From Idiomarinaceae bacterium (GTDB lineage: Bacteria > Pseudomonadota > Gammaproteobacteria > Enterobacterales > Alteromonadaceae), in contig NYWU01000038.1 in NCBI GenBank assembly GCA_002685255.1, forward strand, positions 1 to 64,000: a DNA stretch of 64,000 nucleotides, in the 5' to 3' direction. The notes under the pieces are model-generated. The model was not told the DNA's origin, did no database searches, and saw only the letters and a list, made by a program, of their open reading frames with translations. The position numbers were made by a program, and so were the translations under genes. Position 1 is the first letter of the stretch. Every line of letters begins with the position of its first letter. This document shows positions 37,025 through 46,298 of the stretch, in pieces.

Positions 37025-38215
37025 TTGAAAGTCCTGATTATCGCTATCGCACAATTACTGGGGACTTCGCTGTGGTTTAGCGCCAACAGCGCCGCACCTG
37101 ATTTAATGAGTGCCTGGCAGTTAACGCCGAGTGATATTGGTTGGCTGACCAATGCGGTTCAATTCGGGTTTATTGTCGGCACTCTCATGCTCGCATTTTC
37201 AGGTCTCGCTGATCGTTTTCATGCCAGTCACATCTTTGTCGTCGGCGCACTCGCAGGTGCCAGTTTTAATGTACTGTTCGCGTGGGCAAGCGATGGACTT
37301 GCTATTGCAATTATATTCCGGTTTTTCGTGGGATTATCGCTCGCTTGTATTTACCCCATGGGAATGAAGCTGATCGTAGGCTGGGCGCCAGAGCGCACCG
37401 GCGCCGCCCTTGCTTTATTGGTCGCGATGCTGACGCTAGGTACGGCGTTACCGCATGGGTTAAAAGCGCTGGGTGCAAGTTTTAACTGGCAATGGATAGT
37501 CAGTACCTCATCTTTACTTGCTGTAGTCGCGGCACTACTCATTGCACTTTTAGGCGATGGCCCGCACGCTTTCTCAGGTAAGCCTTTGAGTAACAAGCGG
37601 CTTGCCATACTTGGCATTTTTAGACTGCCTCGGTTTAGGGCCGCGGCGCTCGGCTACTTTGGGCACATGTGGGAGTTATATGCGTTTTGGACGATAATTC
37701 CTTTGTTAGTGAGTGAAACGCTGTTAGGAGCGCAATCAATCTCGGCAACCATTTCATCTATCAGTTTTTTTATCATCGCTGCCGGTGCGGTCGGCTGTAT
37801 AATCGGCGGTTGGGCATCCAATAAAGTAGGTAGTCAGGCCGTGGCGCTTACTACGTTGGGTATATCAGGATTATCGATTGTTACGTTTGTAGTGTTTGCC
37901 GAACAGCTAGGTTCATACGCATTGTCGGCGTTACTGCTCATCTGGGGTGCCAGCGTTATTGCCGATTCGCCACAATTTTCGGCATTATCCGCAAAAAGCT
38001 GCCCAGCAGATCAAGTGGGCGGTGCACTGGCTATTCAAAATGCCATCGGCTTTTCCGTGACCATTGTATCAATTGCCTTGATTACTCGACTATTTGAAAG
38101 CATACAGCTCGACGCGGTCTGGCTTCTCCTGCCGGGTCCGCTTCTTGGTATAATCGGCTATCTCTGGAGCTTACGCCACGGTAACGTGCGCCTTGGGCGC
38201 ACGCGACACACCTGA
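37025..38215 (+). CDS. MFS transporter with a repeat-encoded C-terminal tail
   Basis: About 396 aa, twelve membrane helices, with the MFS loop signature FSGLADRFHASH after TM2. I start it at TTG 37025, which has GGAG 8 nt upstream, directly after the EAL gene stop (2 nt gap), suggesting co-transcription. The last 11 residues (GNVRLGRTRHT) are encoded by a type B REP palindrome, so the natural C-terminus has been replaced or extended by the repeat. Substrate unknown. Confidence 0.83.
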   Translation: MKVLIIAIAQLLGTSLWFSANSAAPDLMSAWQLTPSDIGWLTNAVQFGFIVGTLMLAFSGLADRFHASHIFVVGALAGASFNVLFAWASDGLAIAIIFRFFVGLSLACIYPMGMKLIVGWAPERTGAALALLVAMLTLGTALPHGLKALGASFNWQWIVSTSSLLAVVAALLIALLGDGPHAFSGKPLSNKRLAILGIFRLPRFRAAALGYFGHMWELYAFWTIIPLLVSETLLGAQSISATISSISFFIIAAGAVGCIIGGWASNKVGSQAVALTTLGISGLSIVTFVVFAEQLGSYALSALLLIWGASVIADSPQFSALSAKSCPADQVGGALAIQNAIGFSVTIVSIALITRLFESIQLDAVWLLLPGPLLGIIGYLWSLRHGNVRLGRTRHT

Positions 38216-38238
38216 TGTCGCGCCAAGGCGCGGTCTAT
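38181..38238. repeat. B-A REP pair between convergent MFS and permease genes
   Basis: Type B (GTAACGTGCGC CTTGG GCGCACG) lies inside the MFS reading frame; type A (GTCGCGCCAAGGCGCGGTCTA, imperfect) supplies TAG for the leftward permease gene. The pair probably also blocks read-through between the two genes. Confidence 0.85.
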
Positions 38239-40664
38239 GCCATAGCGCGGGAAATAGGACGGGACAGCTGTCGATAAAGGGCTGGAACGCAGCTCAACAA
38301 AAGCAATATCGAAAAGCCTAAAAGACTCCAACCCAGCGATTGAGCGGTCACCAAAGGGGCATAAAATTCGTCAGCGAACCAACCGTTTAAACTCATCAAC
38401 GCCGCACCGCCGAGCAGCAGTCCCAATAGAACTCTAGGCAGCAGCGATTCGGCAATGCTGACAAGTACATCATTTATCTGCGCGCCGACCGCTTGCATAA
38501 TCGCATAGCGACGGCCGCGCTCAATCAAATAAGCCATCAAATGCTGATACACCCCTGTTGCTGCTAAGCCACAGACTAGCACGGTCAACACAAGCACTAG
38601 CTTAGCCAGTTTAAACCACTGTTCATCTTGCATTTGCAATAACTCACCTACAGAAGCTTGTTGACTCACCTTAAAGACGCCCTCACTGGCGTCTGACTTG
38701 CCATCCAACCAAGCCCGTAACAGCGCAACATTATCACCACGCGCAATAAAACTAAGCTGATAAGGGGCAATAACGCTACTCACCGCCAAGTTGTAGACCA
38801 CGGGTGAGGCTCTCTGATTCAAGCTTTCGTGGGGTAAATCTTCGATAACGCCCCGAATAATAATGGGTGCTCCTTCAGACAACCGAAAACTATGGGCGTT
38901 TTTAATATAAATACGCTGGCCAACGGCTTCGTTGGGGTTGTCGAACCCCAAAGCCAGCGCTGCCGATCGATTAATGACCACTCGGTTACCTTGCTCAGGA
39001 TCCCGGTAGCCTGTTAAAACGTTCGCGCCTAGCAGCGACAAATAGCTTTTAGATACCGCCATGATTTGCATAGTGCTCGCACTCGGAGAGTTGGGGTTTT
39101 CTAAGTCAACTTTAATAGCACTCAAATCGGACTCAACCACCGACTTCATTGAAAATGCCGTTTCAAAATCTAAACTCGCTGTATCTTTAAGCCACTCATC
39201 AAGCACAATAACCTGAGACGACTCTGTCACCGCCTTAGCATAAGTAATTTGCTGTACTTCGCTATCCATTGGCACCGATGATAAACGCGCATCTTGAGTC
39301 AACCACAACGCGACCGTTGCTGTAATCGCAATGAACGAGAATCCGACCTGAACAACCATATTGCCGTTATCAAGCAGCTGCTGAAAGCGGCTCTTGCCGT
39401 GACCTCTGGCGCGCGAGAATGCCGCCTTTTTATTCATAATCGCAAACGGCACACTACCCAACAACGTGACAACCAATATAATCAATACTGCACTGAGTGC
39501 TGCCGCAGCTATACTCATGGTCGCTGATACCTCGCCTACCAACGCCATTTGATCAGCTAACCACGCAATTAACCAGTGACTGCCAGCCACGCCCAATACA
39601 GCGGCGACACTGCCTAAAATAGAGTTCTCGACCAATATCAGTTTGAATAAATCCTGATGGTTTGCGCCAACCGCCTGACGCGTCTGAAACTCACTCAGGC
39701 GTTGCAAATAAAGCGAGAAATTAGAGGTGATCAGGTTAAACAGAGTAAGGACAAAAAATGCGACGGCCAAACCGAATAGCATCCACCATTGTCGTTGTAC
39801 CTCATTGCGTTGATGAGGAAAAAACTGCACTCCTGCAACTACTTTAGGAAGCCAACTGCCCGAACTTGAGTGCGAAACAAACGAGTATTTGTCACTTTGT
39901 TCATCAGTTTCTGGACGAACAGGCTTCACTTGGTCAATCGTGTAACCAGGTTTCACTTCCGCGATGCCGAACGAGCTATTTGCAGTTTTTATCAGTTCTT
40001 TCGTAAAAAATGCCCGCTGTTCATCACTTACCCGGTCGTCGTTACCAAATTTAACGACGAAAGTTTGCTTAATTTGAGGAATAAGCATGATCGCATCGAA
40101 TTGACGTCCAGAGAACAACGAGAAGTCCTTAGGCAAAACACCCACCACGGGATAACTTACACCCGTATCGGGAAAACTCATCACCAGATCATCAATCGCT
40201 CGAGATGAATTCTCGTCAGCCCAAAACTCATGTGAAATAATCATTTCCGAGCCTTGAAGCTTGGTAAAGGACGTTGGTAAATGGTCGGCAAAGGTGTCGA
40301 TGAAATTACGCGAGACAAATAATAACCGAGGTGAGTCAAAGCGTTCACCCTCCGGGCTCACCATTACATGGTGAACACCGGTAGAAATGTGCATCAATTT
40401 CTCAATTGCCGGTGAGTGCTCAAATAACGCGAGCTGTTCAGACGTCATCGGTTTAAACGTTTGCGTCTGAGTTTCTAAACCGAGGGTTACTAAATTCGGC
40501 TCATCGGGCATCCATGGCTCACGGTCAGCGAATAAAGTGGGTGCGGTCGCAGTCAAACCGATGAGAAAAGCGCAGCATAAGCTAAACCCGGTTATTAACA
40601 CCGCACTTTGCATCAGGTGCAAACGCCATTGCCTTAGCGTGTATTTTATCAGAAATGGGGTCAT
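38235..40664 (-). CDS. FtsX/MacB-type ABC transporter permease
   Basis: About 809 aa, starting at MTPFLIKYTLRQWRL; the track's extra 16 residues come from a REP. It has the double FtsX layout: TM1, a large MacB_PCD periplasmic domain (about 45-260), three helices with TRQAVGA, a second periplasmic domain (about 430-650) and three helices with YAIMQAVGAQ. This is the layout of permeases that drive mechanotransmission or peptide/lipoprotein export. The upstream gene is a membrane-fusion protein, but no ATP-binding subunit is adjacent, which is unusual. Confidence 0.85.
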   Translation of the reverse strand: MTPFLIKYTLRQWRLHLMQSAVLITGFSLCCAFLIGLTATAPTLFADREPWMPDEPNLVTLGLETQTQTFKPMTSEQLALFEHSPAIEKLMHISTGVHHVMVSPEGERFDSPRLLFVSRNFIDTFADHLPTSFTKLQGSEMIISHEFWADENSSRAIDDLVMSFPDTGVSYPVVGVLPKDFSLFSGRQFDAIMLIPQIKQTFVVKFGNDDRVSDEQRAFFTKELIKTANSSFGIAEVKPGYTIDQVKPVRPETDEQSDKYSFVSHSSSGSWLPKVVAGVQFFPHQRNEVQRQWWMLFGLAVAFFVLTLFNLITSNFSLYLQRLSEFQTRQAVGANHQDLFKLILVENSILGSVAAVLGVAGSHWLIAWLADQMALVGEVSATMSIAAAALSAVLIILVVTLLGSVPFAIMNKKAAFSRARGHGKSRFQQLLDNGNMVVQVGFSFIAITATVALWLTQDARLSSVPMDSEVQQITYAKAVTESSQVIVLDEWLKDTASLDFETAFSMKSVVESDLSAIKVDLENPNSPSASTMQIMAVSKSYLSLLGANVLTGYRDPEQGNRVVINRSAALALGFDNPNEAVGQRIYIKNAHSFRLSEGAPIIIRGVIEDLPHESLNQRASPVVYNLAVSSVIAPYQLSFIARGDNVALLRAWLDGKSDASEGVFKVSQQASVGELLQMQDEQWFKLAKLVLVLTVLVCGLAATGVYQHLMAYLIERGRRYAIMQAVGAQINDVLVSIAESLLPRVLLGLLLGGAALMSLNGWFADEFYAPLVTAQSLGWSLLGFSILLLLSCVPALYRQLSRPISRAMA

Positions 40665-40680
40665 AGGTATTCGATTCCGC

Positions 40681-40738
40681 AGGAGCGTGCGCCTTAGGCG
40701 CACGCGACACACCTGATGTCGTGCCCAAAGCGAGCTAC
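40681..40738. repeat. B-A REP pair between permease and membrane-fusion protein genes
   Basis: GTGCGCCTTAGGCGCACG followed by GTCGTGCCCAAAGCGAGCTAC, a decayed type A. The decayed foot GTAG supplies the stop of the membrane-fusion protein gene. The pair separates two genes expected to be in one operon. Confidence 0.8.
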
Positions 40739-41982
40739 AGTTGAATTATCGACGCGCGCTCCCAGTTGGCTGGATCGCTGAGCACAAATTCGGTACCCAC
40801 AGCGACGCTGTCGGCGAGTTGAATATAGTCTTTGGAAGCCTCTAAAACGGGCACCTCAACCACACTGTATTGGTCTCCCTGTTGGTGCTGATAAAGCATC
40901 AACGGATCTCCTTCCCGGTAGTGCGCAGGGCGAGGAAGCACATGGGCGTTATCACGTCGAACAATAGCAATATCGCCACGCACATCAATATTGCTACGCG
41001 CTACTTTGGGAAGCTCATTTTGTAACGCAACATCCACTTGAACCTGATTTTGGCTCGCATTGGGCGCCACACGCATGACCTCACCAGTGACTCGGTGTCC
41101 ACGCACACTCAGCGTCACCGGCATACCCAACTGCACGCTCGATGCATCTGCAGCGTTTACATTAAGTTCCGCAAATAAACTATCGTTACTCGAAACAATC
41201 CCCAGCGAGGTTCCTTGGGCAATCCACTGACCCAAAGCAAGACTACTCTCCTGACTTTCCAATACGCCTTGCATACCCGCACGCACGTTGAGTGCATCTT
41301 GCTTTTCACGACTAATCTCTAATAAATAACGTGCTTGTTGGACTTGTAACTCGCCAGACGAGAGTTTCGCTGCCAAGGCAGTCTCTGCGCTCTCAACTCG
41401 TTTAGTGGCTAATTCCAGTTTTATTTCGAGTTGCCGTAACTGCATTTGCGCCTTACGCAAATCTAACTTAGATACGATGGCGTTTCGGGCAAGCTCTTCT
41501 TGTGCTTCGAGCTCCGCGCGCTTAGTCGAGATCTCAGCCTCAAGTAGACGCCGCTCATTATCTAAAGATAAACGCTGGTCTAATAAATCCGAACGCAACG
41601 CGGCAAGTTCTGCTTCAGCCTTTTGTAAATCAAGCTGTGCTTTTTGCACCGCACTATCCACCTCTGGGTTTGACAATACCAGTACAATAGAATCAGCATT
41701 CACCTGTTCTCCAGGACGCTTGCGAATCTCCATCACAGTACCCGCCGAGCGACCAATCAATGTGCGTTGCTGTTGCGGTCGCAGTTCACCATAGGCTGAA
41801 ATGACTTTACTAAAAGGTTGCGTCTTAACCTTTGCAACAGTTACATCGGAAGATTGCTGGCGACTTGGCATCAACATGTCCGACATCGCAATCGCCGTAG
41901 CAGCGAGCACGCCAAATAACACGACTATTATTAATAGCCAACGATGTTTAACCCACAACGATTGATCTTGAGGTATATCCAC
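40735..41982 (-). CDS. HlyD/MacA-like periplasmic membrane-fusion protein
   Basis: A 415-aa inner-membrane-anchored adaptor. One N-terminal helix (about 14-33) is followed by a biotinyl-lipoyl-like half motif (SAGTVMEIRKRPGEQVNADSIVLVL), a long coiled coil (about 105-225), the second half motif and a beta-barrel region. It should bridge an inner-membrane ABC permease to an outer-membrane channel. It lies upstream of the FtsX-like permease on the same strand with a REP pair between them. Confidence 0.87.
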   Translation of the reverse strand: MDIPQDQSLWVKHRWLLIIVVLFGVLAATAIAMSDMLMPSRQQSSDVTVAKVKTQPFSKVISAYGELRPQQQRTLIGRSAGTVMEIRKRPGEQVNADSIVLVLSNPEVDSAVQKAQLDLQKAEAELAALRSDLLDQRLSLDNERRLLEAEISTKRAELEAQEELARNAIVSKLDLRKAQMQLRQLEIKLELATKRVESAETALAAKLSSGELQVQQARYLLEISREKQDALNVRAGMQGVLESQESSLALGQWIAQGTSLGIVSSNDSLFAELNVNAADASSVQLGMPVTLSVRGHRVTGEVMRVAPNASQNQVQVDVALQNELPKVARSNIDVRGDIAIVRRDNAHVLPRPAHYREGDPLMLYQHQQGDQYSVVEVPVLEASKDYIQLADSVAVGTEFVLSDPANWERASIIQL

Positions 41983-42082
41983 TATCTATCCAGCTTGTTG
42001 TTTTATTGTTATTCTACATTTTAATCTTTAATTAACAAGACACGGTATACCGATTTTGTTGGTCAGTTCATTGGAGAATAAA

Positions 42083-43348
42083 GTGAAGAAGCATTTTTAT
42101 GTTGTACTCTTTGCCCTGCTACTTGGGACGCTCTCAAGCGCTAGCGCTCAGCCAGCAAATCGTTATGTACAATATGACAGCAAGATAACGTTTAAGCCGG
42201 ATGAAGCAGGCATCAGTGCCGATGTAACTTTAATCATCCCGACTTCACTGCTCCAAAACCAGCAACTGACGCTGCTACTCAGCCAGCAACAATCGATATC
42301 TCATATATCGGGCACTCAGTTGAAGTCATATGCGATTGAGACATCAACTCGTGTCCCGCCATGGAATCTCATTACACTCAACTTCAAATACACCCAACAA
42401 CCTTCCTATAGCGTAAATTTAAAGTACGCCGGCTTCATCGATGAAACTGCAGGCCATGGTAACTACATCAACAAGCAAGGCGCTCACCTCAGTATCGATT
42501 CCGCATGGCATCCTTTTGTCGCTGACTTCGCGACCAAAATGACGGGAAAAGTTCAACTTACAGTGCCTACAGACTGGGCGCTTTTTAGCCCAGGTCACCA
42601 GCAAAGGCTTACAGCGGATAGCCGCTTAGTCATTAACGATATGCCCGCAATCGACGTCGTATTATTTGCTCAACGAGCGCCCCAAATAAAAACCGTTAAC
42701 AACGTAGAAGTGATTTATCAGGACATCACATCAACCAAAGCACAACGCTTAGCCGATGATGGTAGTCAGTGCCTGACTGCGCTTAACGCGAATATGAGTT
42801 CGGATAATCAACTTGCTCGAGCACACCTGATCGTTTTAGAGCGCAACGGTCCGAGTTTTGCTCGGGGTCATTATATTTCAATGAGCAAAGCGAGCCTCTC
42901 AACCCGCCAGGCTGACTATCAGTATGTTTGTCATGAGTTAGCACATCATTGGACACCCTTTGCCAATGCGATGTCTCACGACTATTGGATGATGGAATCC
43001 TTTGCTGAGTACATCTCGGCACAACAACTCAAACGCCGCTTTGGCGAGCAGGCCTATCAACAGGTCGCTGAGCGCTGGCAACAACTTGCAAAAGGTGTTG
43101 GTTTTGTATGGCGTGCCAATACCCCCGAGCGTGCATCACATCGGGTTAATTATGGCTTAGGTCCGCTGCGCCTGACACAATTAGCAAACCGGATAGGCAA
43201 TAAAAAATTTGCTCAGTTACTCGCGTGGTATACTGCCAATGACGTAACCGAAACCGAGCAGCTCCTCAATAAAATAGGTGAGATCACGTCTGCTACCACA
43301 CAAGCCTGGTTCACAAAGCAATTAGGTCAAAGGGAAAGAAAAAAATGA
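42083..43348 (+). CDS. Exported M1-like (gluzincin) metallopeptidase
   Basis: About 421 aa, starting at GTG 42083 (MKKHFYVVLFALLLG) with GGAG 6 nt upstream. A signal peptide (cleavage after ASA/AQ, about 22) precedes a beta-rich N-terminal half and a catalytic domain with zinc motif HELAHHW and the third ligand in MMESFAEY, spacing typical of M1/gluzincin peptidases (HExxH-x18-E). Expected to be a periplasmic or surface aminopeptidase-like enzyme. Divergent from the membrane-fusion protein gene. Confidence 0.82.
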   Translation: MKKHFYVVLFALLLGTLSSASAQPANRYVQYDSKITFKPDEAGISADVTLIIPTSLLQNQQLTLLLSQQQSISHISGTQLKSYAIETSTRVPPWNLITLNFKYTQQPSYSVNLKYAGFIDETAGHGNYINKQGAHLSIDSAWHPFVADFATKMTGKVQLTVPTDWALFSPGHQQRLTADSRLVINDMPAIDVVLFAQRAPQIKTVNNVEVIYQDITSTKAQRLADDGSQCLTALNANMSSDNQLARAHLIVLERNGPSFARGHYISMSKASLSTRQADYQYVCHELAHHWTPFANAMSHDYWMMESFAEYISAQQLKRRFGEQAYQQVAERWQQLAKGVGFVWRANTPERASHRVNYGLGPLRLTQLANRIGNKKFAQLLAWYTANDVTETEQLLNKIGEITSATTQAWFTKQLGQRERKK

Positions 43349-43516
43349 AAACCAAGTTCTGCACGACTCCCTGCCACAAAATATTCCCCCCACCACTACA
43401 AAAATCAAAAAAAACTATTGAACAATCTTAACGGAATATTTACATTAGCAAAAACTCAAATAACAACTTGTTAATAAATACCTATAGCTCGTTTCAATAA
43501 CCCCGAGGGATGAACA
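43349..43516 (+). promoter_or_regulatory. Promoter region of the eight-gene envelope operon
   Basis: A 168-bp AT-rich gap with no gene. It must carry the promoter for the following operon because the next seven gene gaps are at most 21 nt or overlaps. GAGGGATGAACA provides the ribosome-binding site of the first gene. I see no defined operator. Confidence 0.5.
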
Positions 43517-44218
43517 ATGAACAAATGGATCTTGGCGCCTACGCTCGCCGCAATTCTTGCTACTTCTGGTTGTATGTCTAACGGTTCTGGTAACGAACAA
43601 GCCGCAACTATGAACCGAGTTGATGCCATTGCTGCTTTATCTACAAACATTGAAGAAGTTGGCTTTAATCGTGTCGAAATCAGCCCAGGCGTCGATGAGG
43701 TGTTAAATATTTGCGCGTCAATTTTAGAGCGTCAATACAGCGTCATGGATGAATACCGTACGCAAGCGGAAAATCATGCCGATGTGCAAGCTTTCCTTTT
43801 TGCTCATCAAGGTAAAACACCAGAACAGTTGCAAGCCGCCATCCTCGAATTCGATGCCGGAGCGACCACCGAAGACGAAAAAATCGGTCCCAAAATCACC
43901 GCCTATCAAGCAGCGATTGATGAAGTTTCCGAACAAAATACGCAGCTCGGTATTGAGCTCGCCGCGCAGCTTATTAAGTTAGGTTATCTGACAACCCAAT
44001 ACAGCGGAGAAATTGCCAAAGCAACCGCCGCTAATTGGTTGGGCGGTATGATGATGGCCGATGAGGAGCGCACTGCAGACAACGATGTTGCACTTGCATT
44101 GCTACGCGCCAAAGATCAGCTCAGTCTCGCATCCGATGCCAATGAATTGATTTCTCTTGAACAAGAGACCATCGAAGCCATCGATGGTTTGCAAGCAGAA
44201 CTCGAAGCAAAAGGCTAG
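43517..44218 (+). CDS. Lipoprotein, first gene of the envelope operon
   Basis: A 233-aa lipoprotein (lipobox TSGC, Cys19). The mature part is almost all helical, with few aromatics, resembling a coiled helical bundle (residues 45-230). Start ATG with GAGGG 7 nt upstream. No recognised domain. The next gene begins 2 nt after its stop. Its position at the head of the operon and lipid anchor suggest an outer-membrane-attached scaffold. Confidence 0.75.
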   Translation: MNKWILAPTLAAILATSGCMSNGSGNEQAATMNRVDAIAALSTNIEEVGFNRVEISPGVDEVLNICASILERQYSVMDEYRTQAENHADVQAFLFAHQGKTPEQLQAAILEFDAGATTEDEKIGPKITAYQAAIDEVSEQNTQLGIELAAQLIKLGYLTTQYSGEIAKATAANWLGGMMMADEERTADNDVALALLRAKDQLSLASDANELISLEQETIEAIDGLQAELEAKG

Positions 44219-44220
44219 GC

Positions 44221-45159
44221 GTGCGTTTCTCTGCGCCAGCGCTAGCGGTCGTTTCACTGCTAGCGCTCAATCCGTCGGTTCACGCGCAAGAGCAACCGCA
44301 ATGGGTCAATGAACTGCCCCACTCTGATAATCAAAATTATCGCGCGGTCGCAACAGCCGAGACACAAGCACAAGCGATGCAAGCCGCTTTAGCGGCTATT
44401 GCAGAGCAAGTCGCGATGTCCATTCGTAGTGAATCGCTGAGTCGCTACGAGAAACAGTCAACCGGACAGTCCACACAAACCCAAACCCGTTTTACACTTA
44501 ACGTGGCCGGACAGTCGGTTCCTTTACAGTTTAACGATATCAGTCCCGAGCAAAGCTATCGCCATGCCGATGGCTCAATCAGCGTAAAAGTGGCTGTGAG
44601 CAAACAGGCCGTTAGTAACTTCTTACAAAACCAAATTGCACAGTATCGCTCGTTGCGTTTTCCTTCAGACGCCAGTGCATCGCAGCAATTGCTTTGGAGT
44701 CTACGGTATAAAGAACCATTAAAAACGGCTAATGCATACGCGCTCGCACTTGAACAGATTGATCCGACACAATCGAATAACCCCTTCAAGAATCAGTTGA
44801 GCTTGTTGACTCAAGCGGAACAATCTCTCGGACTCCGTATTGTTGCCAGTCGCAACTTAAACGCGTTGGTTGGCGTCATTCAACGGCACACACCGACGCA
44901 TAGTGAGCCTAACCTATGGTTGCAACTGGAACAAAAGTCGCAACAACGCGCTCAGGGCAGCCTTTATTTGCACCGCCAGCAACTCATCGCATCGGTGACC
45001 GAGCCGAGTTCTCCGTTTCGGCAATTGCACCAGCAAGTGATCGAAGTGATTGGCAAAGGCCCAACGCCAGATGCGGCGGCCGCGGATGCAAAGAACCAAC
45101 TTAAATCAAAAGTCGAACAGCCTGTTTCAAATTGGCTGTTTGACGCTAGCTCAGAATAG
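44221..45159 (+). CDS. Periplasmic LPP20-like protein
   Basis: A 312-aa exported protein (GTG start; signal peptide ending VHA, about 22). The mature N-terminus EQPQWVNELPHSDNQNYRAVATAE followed by an Ala-rich helix (TQAQAMQAALAAIAEQV) is the pattern of the LPP20 domain, also found in FlgP-type proteins. A second related stretch near the C-terminus (VIEVIGKGPTPDAAAADAKNQLKSKV) suggests a repeat of the same fold. Part of the eight-gene operon; the next gene is 8 nt away. Confidence 0.7.
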   Translation: MRFSAPALAVVSLLALNPSVHAQEQPQWVNELPHSDNQNYRAVATAETQAQAMQAALAAIAEQVAMSIRSESLSRYEKQSTGQSTQTQTRFTLNVAGQSVPLQFNDISPEQSYRHADGSISVKVAVSKQAVSNFLQNQIAQYRSLRFPSDASASQQLLWSLRYKEPLKTANAYALALEQIDPTQSNNPFKNQLSLLTQAEQSLGLRIVASRNLNALVGVIQRHTPTHSEPNLWLQLEQKSQQRAQGSLYLHRQQLIASVTEPSSPFRQLHQQVIEVIGKGPTPDAAAADAKNQLKSKVEQPVSNWLFDASSE

Positions 45160-45167
45160 GAATAACC

Positions 45168-46298
45168 ATGAAGAACACCTTTAAAATCGCTTTATCACTG
45201 GCTGCCGCCGCCGTACTATCGGCCTGCCAAACCACTCAACCGGCGCAGCAGACACAGTCAGGTCAAGTGAGCAATCGCGCCTCTAACGCAGTCATAGCTA
45301 AGAGTGCCTATCGCTTTGAAGATAAAGACATCAAAGTCCCTGCTTACTTTGATACGCAGGGGCTGGCAAACTGCAGCTTCGATCGAAACAATGAAAACGA
45401 TAGTTGCCCACTTAAAAAGCCTATCGTGCGTATGTACTTTAGCGGTACCGACGTCGGTGGTGAGGGTCAAGGCGTCGACGCGCTGCGCCAGTACGACGAT
45501 AGCCAGTTACTGAAAATGCTGGAAAACCAATTTGCGGGGATTAACCGCTTCCGCATCGTTACCCGCGATGACAGTGTCATCGCAGAAGAAAAGCAGCTAC
45601 AACTCGAGCAACAAGGCGCCAGCACTGTGGCAAGGACCGCTGCCAATCGTCGTATCTTACAACCCGATTATGTCGTTAAGCTCGATACACTGCGTACCGT
45701 TAAAAACGAAGGCAGTATCACAGGCTGGATGGACTACACCTTAGAGCTGACTGCCGCGACCATCGACCCCTATACCCGTGAGATGTTGTCATACCCTAAC
45801 CTCGGCAAAATCCGAGTCAAATCCGAAGATGTGCGTGATCGCAGCGAGCTGAAATACGTCATGGCCAACAACCGTTATGTGAGTGGTTACCGCTACTTTG
45901 ATAGTGCCCATGTCAACGCCGTGATCAACGATATGGCATCGCGTGGTATTGATATCTTACTTACACGCATGCTGTCGGAAATGCCCGCGACTGCACAGGT
46001 GTTAGGCATTAAAGGTAACCAAATCAGCCTTGACCGCGGTCAGAACGCGGGCGTTTTACCGAATGAAACCATGATTATTTTCCAATACAGCGCAGGTTTT
46101 GTCGAACCTATCGGAGTGGCGAATGTGAACCCATCGCGCAATAGCGCCATGGGTGAAATGACGCTGTGGAAAGATTCATCATTAGCGGACACTATCTCAG
46201 CACAGGCGCAAGCAGGCATATACCGTCCAACCAATAGCGCTAAGATTTTTGCTGTATCGGTCGGTACCCCCGCTAATTTCTTGGAGAACCGTACATGA
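45168..46298 (+). CDS. CsgG/LpoB-like lipoprotein
   Basis: A 376-aa lipoprotein (lipobox LSAC, Cys20). Residues about 80-250 have the CsgG/LpoB/TolB-N pattern: a beta strand (KPIVRMYFSGTDVG), a helix (SQLLKMLENQFAGINRFRIVTRD), a helix with EEKQLQLEQQG and ILQPDYVVKLDTLRTVKN. The C-terminal part (VLGIKGNQISLDRGQNAGVLPNETM) resembles the FlgT C-terminal SH3-like domain. CsgG-like lipoproteins form outer-membrane pores or activate synthases. Four-nt overlap with the next gene. Confidence 0.72.
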   Translation: MKNTFKIALSLAAAAVLSACQTTQPAQQTQSGQVSNRASNAVIAKSAYRFEDKDIKVPAYFDTQGLANCSFDRNNENDSCPLKKPIVRMYFSGTDVGGEGQGVDALRQYDDSQLLKMLENQFAGINRFRIVTRDDSVIAEEKQLQLEQQGASTVARTAANRRILQPDYVVKLDTLRTVKNEGSITGWMDYTLELTAATIDPYTREMLSYPNLGKIRVKSEDVRDRSELKYVMANNRYVSGYRYFDSAHVNAVINDMASRGIDILLTRMLSEMPATAQVLGIKGNQISLDRGQNAGVLPNETMIIFQYSAGFVEPIGVANVNPSRNSAMGEMTLWKDSSLADTISAQAQAGIYRPTNSAKIFAVSVGTPANFLENRT

